In this document: positions 42,712 through 51,652 of the stretch, one piece after another
Numbering within the stretch: the first letter of the stretch is position 1
Layout: the number at the start of each line of letters is the position of its first letter
Origin: Clostridia bacterium
GTDB taxonomy: Bacteria > Bacillota > Clostridia > Oscillospirales > Acutalibacteraceae
DNA: 64,000 nucleotides
Assembly (NCBI GenBank): GCA_900755895.1
Contig: CAAEIG010000051.1
Coordinates: forward strand, 38,190-102,189
Direction: 5' to 3'
The notes under the pieces: model-generated
What the model saw: only the letters and a program-made list of their open reading frames with translations
What the model was told of the DNA's origin: nothing
Databases searched by the model: none
Made by a program: the position numbers and the translations under genes

Positions 42712-45141
42712 TCATGCATAGATTTTAATAGCCCGCACAGGATACGCCTTTCCAGTAAAGCGCACACGGATAAACCGGGCCCGTTCTCCCAATCCGCTGA
42801 GGACGAAATCCGTGGTCTCCGGACGGGAACCAGAACTGAAAATCTGCCGGAAGTGCTCCCTGTCGTCGGACAGAGAAATCTCCACCTCTTCCTGCACCAT
42901 CTGGGTAAAGCTCACGTGGACCTCTGCGAAGTCCTTGGAACCCTCCAGATCCACCATGACCCACTGGCCTTCCTCCTGAGAAGCGGGCAGCCAACTTGTC
43001 TCCCCCTCCCCATCAGTGACGCTCTTGGCCAAGTGCTCCGGAGACTCGCTGCTGCAGAACACCGGCCGGTATACGCCAATCTCATCCAGGCCAATCCGCT
43101 TGGGAGCTCCCATCTTAGAGGGCGGCGGCATCATGGGCACGGGCTCCTTACCGTCCCAGGGCTCCTCCCCGATGACGTGAAGGGTCAGCTCCACCGGAGC
43201 AACTCCATCCGCCTCGGCACGGATCACCGTATCCCCAGGATACAGCGCCCGCAGCTCAATGGCCCCCAGGCCGTCCAACAAACTGCCGGCCTCACGGCTC
43301 ATCTCGTAAGTTTTTCCTGTGGGGAACCGTCCTCCGCCACTGACCACCTGCAGAGTCACCTTTTCAGGCGACAGGACACGCTTTCCGTCCTCCCCGATCA
43401 AAGCCACCACCAGGTGGACATCCTGGGTACCGTCATCGGTGAGGGTATCTCGATCCCCTGTGAGGGAGAGCTTTACCGCAGTACCCTCCACCGCGTGCTC
43501 CAGAGGAGGCACACCCTTGAGGGTCTTGCGGTACCAGTACCAGGTATCCAGGGGCAAGCGATAATAGTCGATCATGCCCATGTGGCCCATGTCGTACAGG
43601 ATACTGCCGTGATGGAAGGCGCACCACAGGGATTTCCCCGATCTCCACGAATGGGGGATCTCCACACCGTCGGTGTACCGGGGACCGTCAGGGCCGGGCC
43701 GGTCAGCCACTGTGCTGCCGTACTCCGAGACAAAGTTGGGACAGCCGGGATCGTGGTAAATGGCGGCGCCATCCCCGTTGTATCCCGCCAGGTCACCGAT
43801 CACGTCAATGCCGCCCCGCTGGGCTCCACCAATGGCCGCCGGCCGGGTGGGATCCAGCTGATGGGAGGCGTCCACCAAACGGCGAAGCAGGTCCCGCATC
43901 TTCCCAAAGGTGGTGCCGTCAGTGAAAAAGGGCTCGTTGCACATGCTCCATACAATGATGCTGGGATGGTTCCGATTGGCCCGGATCATCTCCATCAGAG
44001 AGCGGAAACAGCTCTCCTCAAACTCGGTCTCGTCTTCCTGGTGGACCGGGTAAAAGCTGGCGGTCCAATACCCCTCCTGCTTGGGGCCGCCGGTGCCCCA
44101 GCAGCAGTTCTCCGACCAGAACAGCACACCTTGACGGTCGCACTCCTGGGCGAAATAGGTGTGATGGGGGTAGTGGGAGCCGCGGATGAAGTTCATGCCG
44201 CACTCCTTGATCATCCGGATATCCCGCTGGATACCGGTGTGGGTCACAGCGTCGGACCACCCTGCGTGATCCTGATGGACGTTGGCCCCAAGGATGTCGT
44301 AGTGTTCCCCGTTGAGGAAGAACCCCTCTTCTGCTGTAAAGGCAAACCACCTGACGCCAAATTCTGTCTCCTGGCGGTCAGGCTCTTGACCGGGGACCTC
44401 CAGCACAGTCTCCAACGTGTACAGCGCCGGGGATTCCGGACTCCACAGGTGGGGCTGTTGCAACTCCAGCTCCTGGGTGACAGTGTCCACACCGGAAGCC
44501 GCAGTTCCCTCCAGCTCCATGCGTCCCAGCTCTTCTCCCTGGTACTTTACTATGGAGAGCAGCTTGAAGGGCCGGTTCTCAGCCTCCAGGTTCTCCACCT
44601 CAGTCTGGACCCGCACCAGCGCCCGCTCCTTAGATACCTCAGGCGTGGTCACCCAAACTCCCTGCCAGGCAGGGCGCACTGGCTGGGTAATCAGCAGGCT
44701 CACATCCCGATAGATACCACCATTGAACACGTGCTCGCCGCCCCGAGGGGCCAGACGGGCATCCCACAGGTTGTTTACCCGCACAAAAATCTGATTGTCC
44801 CCCGGCTTCACCAAATGGGTGAGGTCCACCAAGAAGGGAGTGTAGCCCCCCTTATGGCTGCCCGCCAGGGTTCCGTTGACGTAGACCTCTGCCACCTGGA
44901 ACGCCGCCTGGAATTCCAGCTCCACCCGGCATCCCTGCCAGGCTGCAGGAACCTTCAGCGTTTTCCGGTAACAGCCATAGCCCACATAGAATTCCCCTTC
45001 CATAAAATAGGGAATTCCAAAGGAGTGGGGCAGACACACATCCGACCAGGTGCTGTCATCAAAACCAGCCTGAGCTGCCTGGGGAAAATCACCGTGACTG
45101 AATTTCCACCCCTTGTTCCATAAAATCTGTTCCCGTCCCAT
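42712..45141 (-). CDS. GH2 family glycosidase (beta-galactosidase type)
   Basis: An 809-aa glycoside hydrolase family 2 enzyme, ATG 45141 (MGREQILWNKGWKFSHG) with GGAAGGAG 7 nt before it; the in-frame TTG at 45147 touches that site. Domains: N-terminal sugar-binding jelly roll (about 10-165), Ig-like (about 170-270), TIM barrel (about 275-560) with acid/base Glu in IIVWSMCNEPFF and nucleophile Glu in NFVSEYGST, then Ig-like and a C-terminal F5/8-like carbohydrate-binding domain (about 680-805). No signal peptide. Family certain; beta-galactosidase is likeliest but glucuronidase or mannosidase is possible. Second gene after GH36. Confidence 0.86.
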   Translation of the reverse strand: MGREQILWNKGWKFSHGDFPQAAQAGFDDSTWSDVCLPHSFGIPYFMEGEFYVGYGCYRKTLKVPAAWQGCRVELEFQAAFQVAEVYVNGTLAGSHKGGYTPFLVDLTHLVKPGDNQIFVRVNNLWDARLAPRGGEHVFNGGIYRDVSLLITQPVRPAWQGVWVTTPEVSKERALVRVQTEVENLEAENRPFKLLSIVKYQGEELGRMELEGTAASGVDTVTQELELQQPHLWSPESPALYTLETVLEVPGQEPDRQETEFGVRWFAFTAEEGFFLNGEHYDILGANVHQDHAGWSDAVTHTGIQRDIRMIKECGMNFIRGSHYPHHTYFAQECDRQGVLFWSENCCWGTGGPKQEGYWTASFYPVHQEDETEFEESCFRSLMEMIRANRNHPSIIVWSMCNEPFFTDGTTFGKMRDLLRRLVDASHQLDPTRPAAIGGAQRGGIDVIGDLAGYNGDGAAIYHDPGCPNFVSEYGSTVADRPGPDGPRYTDGVEIPHSWRSGKSLWCAFHHGSILYDMGHMGMIDYYRLPLDTWYWYRKTLKGVPPLEHAVEGTAVKLSLTGDRDTLTDDGTQDVHLVVALIGEDGKRVLSPEKVTLQVVSGGGRFPTGKTYEMSREAGSLLDGLGAIELRALYPGDTVIRAEADGVAPVELTLHVIGEEPWDGKEPVPMMPPPSKMGAPKRIGLDEIGVYRPVFCSSESPEHLAKSVTDGEGETSWLPASQEEGQWVMVDLEGSKDFAEVHVSFTQMVQEEVEISLSDDREHFRQIFSSGSRPETTDFVLSGLGERARFIRVRFTGKAYPVRAIKIYA

Positions 45142-45177
45142 CAGCAAACTCCTTCCTTACTCCATGGGATGTATCTT

Positions 45178-47013
45178 TTAGGACTTCTCATACAGCCAAG
45201 CCTGGGCGCTGAAGTCCCGGTCCGCCAAGCCAAAGCTCTCCAAGATCCGGCAGCCCTGGGGCAGGTTGGGCATACCATCCTGAGAATTCTGGAACCGATG
45301 GTACACCGCCAGCCCCCGATTTCCCAGCTCCCTCAACACCAACTGCTCCCCCTGAGGCTCGTTGTAACCCGGGGTGCTGACCTGATGCAGCACAGTGACG
45401 CCATCCCGGATGATATCCGCGGCCTTTCCATAGAAAGCTATGGCTTCCTGCACCACCTGCCACTGGTGATCCGACAGATTGTGAATGTCCCCGCTGAGGC
45501 ACATCCGGCCCAGCATGGTTGCAATCAGAGAGTATTGCAGTCTGGCGTCGTCGTCCGTCACGCGCATCACAGCCCAAATCTGGCTCTGGTCCGGACGGAT
45601 CACCCGCTGCAGATTGGCTGCGATCAGCGGGATAGCAGTGGTCTCGTGAGCGTCGGAAAAACTAGCCTGGCTCACCAGCTCCATAAAGGCGGGGGTCAAC
45701 CGGTGGCCGCCGCTGGAGCAGTTTTCAATGACGATCCCGGGAATCTCCTCACGGATCTTTTGGAAGAACCTCCGGCTGGCCTCCACCTTCCGCTGGAGTC
45801 CGTCACCCAAGCTGTCACCGCCATCAACGCCCATACCCATGGTCTCGTTGTAATCCACTTTGATGTAGCCAAAGCCCCCGGACTTCAGCTGGCCGATAAC
45901 CTTTTCCGTCAGATAGTCCACCACCCAGGGATCTTCCATATCCCAGAACCGCCGGCCTCCCACAGTGAGGGGCAAGCCATCCCGCTTTACCAGGTGCTCT
46001 CTATCATTATAATGGCTGCTAGTGGGACCAACGGATTCCAGCTCAAACCACAGACCCGGGATCATTCCCTTGGAGCGAATATAGTCCGCAGCCTCTTTCA
46101 AACCGCCGGGCAGCCGCTCGGGGTTGACGTCCCAATCGCCCACACTCTGGGGCCAGGCGTCCCCGTGACCGTACCAGCCACAGTCGATCACCAGGAACTG
46201 CACTCCCTTGCCTTCCAACCTATCTGCAATCTGCTTCAAGTTTTCCAAGGTGGGATTTCCCCAAGTGGTACAGAACTCGTTGAAAACAATCCCCATGTGG
46301 TCGTCCACAGGGGAGGTCGCCGGATGCTGGGCCTCCACCAATTTTCTGCACGCTTGATACAGGTTCTCACCCTGGGCAATAACTGCCTGGGGTGTGGAAA
46401 AACTCTCTCCCGGAGCCACTTTGCGCGTCCAATGACCCAGTTCACGATCCGGCAAACCACCGGTAACGGTGAGCAACTCACTCTCTTTCACGGAGATTTC
46501 CATTTGCCAGGAGGCACCCACATATAATTGTATAGCGGTAACCTGTCCGGACTCACTGTCCTCCAGCGCCAGGAAGGGGAAGTACTTCCGCACCGGCATG
46601 CTGCCCACATTTCCAAAGCGCTCCACTCTGGTGGCACACCGGTTCCAAGAGGGCTCCAAGTGCAGATCGCAGATAGTTTCCCGGCGAAGCTTGCCCTCGG
46701 CGCTCCAGAAGGACTGCATCCGGTACACGGCGTCCGCCTTGACCTCCTCCAGAGCGAAGGATGCCAGCATCTCCAGCACTACTTCCTGGTCACTGCCATT
46801 TTGGAACTCCGTCCACACCCGCTGTGCTTCTCCGTCCTGTTTGCGGTGAACAATCAGCACTAAGCCTCTGGAATCCTCATAGCGGATCGCTTCCGGTTCT
46901 TCTGCAACTTTGGAAAATCCGGCGATGGTACCGCTGCGTCCAAGGCTCATTCCGCAGGCAAAGCCACCCGGGTATGCGTCACCCATCACCTTCACTTCTG
47001 CTCGTAACTCCAC
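45178..47013 (-). CDS. GH36-family alpha-galactosidase-like enzyme
   Basis: A 611-aa enzyme of the GH36/GH27 clan; start GTG 47013 after AAAGGAGGAG. The beta-sandwich (about 1-230) is followed by the TIM barrel with QFLVIDCGWYG, GLWFELESVG, the nucleophile Asp in GYIKVDYNETMGMG, NCSSGGHRLTPAFMEL and the acid/base Asp in SFSDAHETTAIPL. Family members release terminal alpha-galactose (or alpha-GalNAc) from oligosaccharides. It is shorter than the 700-residue enzymes because the N-terminal domain is reduced. No signal peptide. The first gene of the GH36-GH2 operon, with its own operator-bearing promoter. Confidence 0.85.
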   Translation of the reverse strand: MELRAEVKVMGDAYPGGFACGMSLGRSGTIAGFSKVAEEPEAIRYEDSRGLVLIVHRKQDGEAQRVWTEFQNGSDQEVVLEMLASFALEEVKADAVYRMQSFWSAEGKLRRETICDLHLEPSWNRCATRVERFGNVGSMPVRKYFPFLALEDSESGQVTAIQLYVGASWQMEISVKESELLTVTGGLPDRELGHWTRKVAPGESFSTPQAVIAQGENLYQACRKLVEAQHPATSPVDDHMGIVFNEFCTTWGNPTLENLKQIADRLEGKGVQFLVIDCGWYGHGDAWPQSVGDWDVNPERLPGGLKEAADYIRSKGMIPGLWFELESVGPTSSHYNDREHLVKRDGLPLTVGGRRFWDMEDPWVVDYLTEKVIGQLKSGGFGYIKVDYNETMGMGVDGGDSLGDGLQRKVEASRRFFQKIREEIPGIVIENCSSGGHRLTPAFMELVSQASFSDAHETTAIPLIAANLQRVIRPDQSQIWAVMRVTDDDARLQYSLIATMLGRMCLSGDIHNLSDHQWQVVQEAIAFYGKAADIIRDGVTVLHQVSTPGYNEPQGEQLVLRELGNRGLAVYHRFQNSQDGMPNLPQGCRILESFGLADRDFSAQAWLYEKS

Positions 47014-47202
47014 AACAACTCCTCCTTTATAAATAAGTTACTCTATCCGGTTCAGGACCCTTGTGGTCCTTGTTCCCAGCTATCATGATTGTCTCATAAA
47101 GCGCTATCTTTGTAAAGCGCGAAAGCTTCCTCACCCCCATTTCCACGGCCCAATATGCCGGATTTGCGCAGAAAGGAGGTAAAATCGACAAAGATTGCTG
47201 TT

Positions 47203-47253
47203 AAACGTTTCGCTCGTTTCACCTAGAATAGCATGACAAAAAATCGGTGTCAA
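47203..47253 (-). promoter_or_regulatory. Promoter and operator of the GH36-GH2 operon
   Basis: Minus strand TTGACA (47253-47248), 17 nt, TATTCT (47230-47225). AAACGTTT (47203-47210) follows shortly after the expected start near 47218. Confidence 0.75.
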
Positions 47254-47324
47254 GCCGAGTAAAAGAGAATTCCCATTTTCTCTTCCGTTAAAATAGATAA
47301 AAAAAAAAAAGTGGTTTTGAATTA

Positions 47325-47376
47325 TTGACAAATTTGCCTTAGGATGATATTCTTTAGTAAACACAACGTTTTGTTT
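47325..47376 (+). promoter_or_regulatory. Promoter and operator of the ABC importer operon
   Basis: TTGACA (47325-47330), 17 nt, TATTCT (47348-47353). The 18-bp palindrome AAACACAACGTTTTGTTT (47359-47376, one mismatched pair) covers the expected start. It is divergent from the GH36 promoter, 72 nt away. Confidence 0.78.
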
Positions 47377-47579
47377 TTGGCAGTTTTGCCAGGTGGGTCC
47401 AAACTGTCCTTCGCACAACGGCACTGTGGTGGCTGTTGGCGGTTCCGAGGTGCTGTCCAACGCCCCCCACGCGGCGGACAGCGGATCCGCTCCCTACGGA
47501 GTGTACCCGCACCTAAAGAAAACTGCTGTGTTCGGGGAGGAGACCTCTCTACAAAAATCACATTTGGAGGGATGATTTC
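47377..47579 (+). other. Long untranslated leader of the importer operon
   Basis: About 200 nt between the operator and the first permease gene. It contains the hairpin GCTGTCC (47452-47458) with GGACAGC (47476-47482) and the palindrome GCGGATCCGC just after it. A short open frame through it has no ribosome site and no family resemblance, so I treat the stretch as leader. No named riboswitch is recognised. Confidence 0.5.
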
Positions 47580-48527
47580 ATGAAGTCGTCTGCAACAGCG
47601 AAAAAGAAATCCATCAGTCCAGGGGCATTTGTGGCAAATGAGTTGAAGCGGCATTGGCAGTTGTATGTCATGCTGATCCTGCCGCTTACATACCTCATCA
47701 TCTTTGCCTACATCCCCATGGGCGGCGTCATTATCGCTTTTAAGGATTATTCCATCCGCGGCGGTATTTGGGGCAGTGATTGGGTCGGTTTTAAACATTT
47801 CATCAACTTCTTTAAAGCACCCGACTTTGTCAAACTGCTTCGCAACACCTTGATCCTGAGCCTGTACAACCTGGTGATCACCTTCCCCATGCCGATCATC
47901 TTGGCTCTGGCTGTCAACGAGTTGAAGAGCAAGGCTTACAAGAAGGTTGTCCAGATGGTCACCTACATGCCTTACTTCATCTCCACCGTGGTTCTGGTGG
48001 GCACCATGAAGAATATCTTCTCCCCCCGTACCGGTTTGATCAACAACATCATCGCTCTGTTCGGCGGCGCCCAGACCGACTTCATGGGCAACCCCGATCT
48101 CTTCCGCACCATGTATGTGTGGTCCGGTGTTTGGCAGGGCATGGGCTACAGCGCTGTGATTTACATTGCAGCCTTGGCCAATGTGGATTCCTCTCAGGTG
48201 GAGGCTTCCTTGATGGACGGCGCTGGCCGCTTCGCTCGCGTGTGGCACGTGGACCTGCCCGCAATCATGCCCACCATCGTCATCCAGCTGATCCTTGCAG
48301 TGGGCAGCGTGATGAGCTTGGGTTACGAGAAAGTTTACTTGATGCAGAACCCCGTTAACACCGAAGTTTCTGAAGTGATTTCCACCTTCGTTTATAAACG
48401 AGGCATTGCGGGATTCCAGTATTCCTATTCAGCTGCCGTGGGCTTATTCAACTCCGTTGTCAACCTAGTGCTTATCGCCATGGCAAACGTCTTTGCCAAA
48501 AAAGTTGGCGAGACCAGCTTGTGGTAA
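47580..48527 (+). CDS. ABC sugar importer permease (LplB/YtrP type)
   Basis: A 315-aa integral membrane permease of the CUT1 carbohydrate importer class. Six membrane helices are predicted (first about 27-48). The EAA loop that docks the ATPase is EASLMDGAGRFARVWHVDLP (about 206-225). It resembles LplB-type permeases that work with large lipoproteins on complex oligosaccharides. The second permease and the binding protein follow; no ATPase gene is in the operon, so a shared MsmX-type ATPase encoded elsewhere is expected. Regulated by the operator-bearing promoter upstream. Confidence 0.93.
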   Translation: MKSSATAKKKSISPGAFVANELKRHWQLYVMLILPLTYLIIFAYIPMGGVIIAFKDYSIRGGIWGSDWVGFKHFINFFKAPDFVKLLRNTLILSLYNLVITFPMPIILALAVNELKSKAYKKVVQMVTYMPYFISTVVLVGTMKNIFSPRTGLINNIIALFGGAQTDFMGNPDLFRTMYVWSGVWQGMGYSAVIYIAALANVDSSQVEASLMDGAGRFARVWHVDLPAIMPTIVIQLILAVGSVMSLGYEKVYLMQNPVNTEVSEVISTFVYKRGIAGFQYSYSAAVGLFNSVVNLVLIAMANVFAKKVGETSLW

Positions 48528-48548
48528 GGTAAGGAGGGAAGAATTACT

Positions 48549-49460
48549 ATGGCAAAAGAAATTGTCGCTAAATCTAAAATTAAGCATTATACCAGAGGCA
48601 CTGACCATCTGTTCATGGTTATCGTGTATGCGTTCTGTGCCATCTCTCTCATCGCCATCATCATTCCTCTGATCTTTGTGGTGGCAGCCTCTTTTTCCTC
48701 TCCTGACGCTCTGCTTTCCGCAAAAGTGTTCCTGTGGCCTGTGGACTTCACTCTGCGTGGCTACAAAATGGTGTTCGATCACGATCTGCTCCCCAGGAGC
48801 TTCTGGAACTCTATCGTTTACACCGTGGTTGGCACCACCATCAACCTGGTCCTGACCGTACTGGCAGCTTACCCGCTTTCTCGGAAGGATTTGGCTGTAC
48901 GCAACCCCGTGATGATGCTCTTCGCTTTCACCATGCTGTTTAACGGCGGTATGATCCCCACCTACTTGCTGGTCCGCGATCTCCATCTGTTGGACACCAT
49001 GTGGGCTTTCCTGCTCCCCACCGCTATTTCTGTGTGGAACTTGATCATCACTCGTACTTACTTCCAGAGCTCCATTCCCGGAGAAATTTACGAGAGCGCT
49101 AGCATCGATGGATGTAACGATTTTCAGTTCTTGATTAAAATGGTTGTTCCGCTGTCCGTGCCGATCCTGGCCGTCAACGTGCTGCTGTATGCAGTGGGTC
49201 ACTGGAACTCCTACTTTAACGAGATGATCTATCTGAGCACCAACACCAAGTTCCCGCTGCAGCTGATCCTGCGCGACATCCTCTTGAACGACGAATCTGC
49301 CGGCACCATGGACGTCACCCAGCAGCTGGAGCGCCAGAAAACCCAGTACCTGCTGCAGTACTCCAGTATGGTGGTGGGCACCGTGCCTCTGATGTTGCTG
49401 TATCCCGCAGTGCAGAGATACTTCATCAAAGGTATCATGGTGGGTGCTGTTAAGGGTTAA
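48549..49460 (+). CDS. ABC sugar importer permease (LplC/YtcP type)
   Basis: The partner permease, 303 aa, with six predicted membrane helices and the EAA loop ESASIDGCNDFQFLIKMVVP (about 180-199). It matches LplC/YtcP-like CUT1 permeases. It begins 21 nt after the first permease gene with an AAGGAGGG site. A 104-nt gap with the palindrome GCTGCATGCAGC (49493-49504) separates it from the lipoprotein gene; such gaps often let the binding protein be made in excess through mRNA processing. Confidence 0.93.
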   Translation: MAKEIVAKSKIKHYTRGTDHLFMVIVYAFCAISLIAIIIPLIFVVAASFSSPDALLSAKVFLWPVDFTLRGYKMVFDHDLLPRSFWNSIVYTVVGTTINLVLTVLAAYPLSRKDLAVRNPVMMLFAFTMLFNGGMIPTYLLVRDLHLLDTMWAFLLPTAISVWNLIITRTYFQSSIPGEIYESASIDGCNDFQFLIKMVVPLSVPILAVNVLLYAVGHWNSYFNEMIYLSTNTKFPLQLILRDILLNDESAGTMDVTQQLERQKTQYLLQYSSMVVGTVPLMLLYPAVQRYFIKGIMVGAVKG

Positions 49461-49564
49461 TTTTCACTCTACTTATCATTTCACTACTGTTGGCTGCATG
49501 CAGCTCCGCATCCCCACGGGGCTGACGTGTTCCAAATATTATCCTATTCTTAGGAGGTAAAATC

Positions 49565-51436
49565 ATGAAAAGAAAGATCTTAGCCATGTTCCTCGCTCTG
49601 TGCATGGCCACCTCTCTGGTTGCTTGCTCCGGCGGCGATAGCTCCAGTGGCGGCGACACCAGCACCGGCGGCGATACTTCCGGTGCCGAGACTGACGTGA
49701 CCGCAAATGCCCCCGAAAACTTCAATGCTGAGGGCATGCCCATTGTCAACGAAGAGATCACTGTTGACACCTGGGTTGAGGGCGGCACTGATATCGACTG
49801 GGCCAATAACGGCTTTGTCAACGCCGTGGCTGAAGAGTCCGGCGTCCGCATGGAAGTCACTCCTATCGCTGCTGCCGACTCTGTCACCCAGAGAAATCTG
49901 CGTTTGGCTTCTGGCGATTATCCCGATCTGTTCATGTTGGACTGGACTTCTATTCTGACCTTCACTGACATCATGCAGTACGGTGTGCAGGAGCAGGTGC
50001 TGCTACCCATCACCGATTACATCGATGCTTACGGCACCAACATGAAAACCATCCTGGAGGAGCATCCTGATTATGTCGAGACCATCACCGCTACTGATGG
50101 CGAGATCTATGGATTCCCCCGCTTCTCCGAGTGCTATCACTGCTTGGCATATCCCAAGTTCTACATCCGCCAGGATTGGCTGGACGCTCTGAATCTGGAG
50201 ATGCCCACTACCACCGATGAGTTGAAGGAAGTTCTGACTGCTTTCGTCACTCAGGACCCCAACGGCAACGGCCAGGCTGACGAAATCGGTCTGCTGGGTG
50301 GTTCCGACTTCAACACCATGCTGGAGTACGGCATCATTGGCAACTCCTTCGTTACCGTGAAGCCCGACTTCTGGCTGTACACTCCCGATGGCGAGAACAT
50401 TGAGGTTTCTGTCACCACTGACGCTTACCGCGATGGTTTGATCTACCTGAACGACCTGTTCGCCAACGGCTTGATCGATCCCACCTCCTTCACCAACGAC
50501 AGCGACCAGCTGGCTCAGAGCGTGCGTTTGGAGCCCTACGTTGTTGGTATGTATTGCGCTGACCACGCTGGCATGGGCTACGATTCCTCCAATGTGGAAG
50601 AAGCTAAGAACTACCAGATCGTTCCCGTTCTGGAAGGCCCCGATGGCGTGAAACAGCAGAGCCAGAACTCCGGCGAAGGCCAGATTCAGGGCTTCCATGC
50701 CGCCATCACTGATGCTTGCGAGAATCCCGAGGCTGTCTTCCGTATGATCGATCACTACTTCTACGATGACGACTGGAACATGTACCGTATGAAGGGCCCC
50801 GAGGGTACTGGCTGGGATTATGCTGAGGAAGGCACCAAGGACGTGTTCGGTGGCGAGGCTCGCTATGTTGTCAACACTCTGGATTCCGATCAAACCGAGG
50901 AGCAGGTAACACCCAACACCTTCATGGCCGGTCCTCAGGCTGACTTGACCGCATTCCGTTCCTCCATGCTGCCTTATGTTGAGGGCGATGCTATCTACGA
51001 ATCCGGCAACTACGAGCAGCGCATCACTTTGGACACCACCGATCTGCTGAACTACCTGCCTGAGTGGAACCTGCAGTACTCCGTGTTCATCGATCCCGAG
51101 AATGCTGACGAGTACATGGATATCCAGACCAACCTGAACTCCTACATCCGCAGCGCTACTGCACAGTTCATCATGGGCGACCGCGACCCCAACGATGACG
51201 CTGCTTGGGAGACCTATCTGTCCGAGCTGGACGGCTACAACATCGATCGTTACCTGGAGATCTACAAGTCCGCTGGCCGCATCATCAGCAACGAGGGCCT
51301 GGGCGAAGTGGATACCGGTGCTGCTACCGATGACACCGCCGAGGAAGAGTCCACTGTTGAGAGCGAAGCTTCTGTGGCTTCCGAGACTGAGTCTTCCGTG
51401 GCTTCTGAGGTGGAGTCCTCTGAGGCTGCTGAGTAA
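49565..51436 (+). CDS. ABC sugar importer substrate-binding lipoprotein
   Basis: A 623-aa extracellular solute-binding protein. The signal peptide ends at a lipobox (SLVAC, Cys21), followed by a Ser/Gly/Asp-rich linker (about 22-45) that lifts the domain off the membrane. The large two-lobe binding domain spans about 50-585 and resembles LplA/YtcQ-type proteins for long or branched glycans. The end is a Glu/Ser/Val-rich low-complexity tail (about 590-623). It has calcium-binding-like PNGNGQADE. Ribosome site TAGGAGGT. Ligand unknown; the co-regulated GH36 and GH2 enzymes suggest galactose-containing oligosaccharides. Confidence 0.92.
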   Translation: MKRKILAMFLALCMATSLVACSGGDSSSGGDTSTGGDTSGAETDVTANAPENFNAEGMPIVNEEITVDTWVEGGTDIDWANNGFVNAVAEESGVRMEVTPIAAADSVTQRNLRLASGDYPDLFMLDWTSILTFTDIMQYGVQEQVLLPITDYIDAYGTNMKTILEEHPDYVETITATDGEIYGFPRFSECYHCLAYPKFYIRQDWLDALNLEMPTTTDELKEVLTAFVTQDPNGNGQADEIGLLGGSDFNTMLEYGIIGNSFVTVKPDFWLYTPDGENIEVSVTTDAYRDGLIYLNDLFANGLIDPTSFTNDSDQLAQSVRLEPYVVGMYCADHAGMGYDSSNVEEAKNYQIVPVLEGPDGVKQQSQNSGEGQIQGFHAAITDACENPEAVFRMIDHYFYDDDWNMYRMKGPEGTGWDYAEEGTKDVFGGEARYVVNTLDSDQTEEQVTPNTFMAGPQADLTAFRSSMLPYVEGDAIYESGNYEQRITLDTTDLLNYLPEWNLQYSVFIDPENADEYMDIQTNLNSYIRSATAQFIMGDRDPNDDAAWETYLSELDGYNIDRYLEIYKSAGRIISNEGLGEVDTGAATDDTAEEESTVESEASVASETESSVASEVESSEAAE

Positions 51437-51582
51437 GATTTACTAGGCAACCAAATGGACTGAGAATGCAAGTGGATCTTGCTGGGGAATATCAAGGCTT
51501 TACCCGCTTCCGGCTAAAGTAATCGGGTAAAAATCCCTTGCAACAATTTCTCAATCCTATATAATTGTTTTGGGGTAAAAAG

Positions 51583-51609
51583 TGGGCCGGCCTCTGGGAG
51601 GCCGGCCCA
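51583..51609 (+). terminator. Terminator after the importer operon
   Basis: 12-bp stem TGGGCCGGCCTC (51583-51594), loop TGG, GAGGCCGGCCCA (51598-51609), then TTCTCTTATTA. The T-run is interrupted. The 145 nt between the lipoprotein stop and this stem hold nothing else I recognise. Confidence 0.75.
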
Positions 51610-51652
51610 TTCTCTTATTACTTAATCAATAAGAACAAAAGGAGTGTTACAC

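Noticed and set aside
47301..47312. Run of twelve A as a terminator or slippage site
   Set aside because: No stem precedes it on either strand; it lies just upstream of the -35 box and may act as an UP element.
41368..47376. CcpA cre sites instead of LacI operators
   Set aside because: The palindromes have a symmetrical AACGTT centre and do not fit the TGNAANCGNTNNCA pattern of cre.
47344..47583. Short open frame in the importer leader
   Set aside because: It begins on the operator, has no ribosome site and ends inside the first permease gene; treated as untranslated leader.
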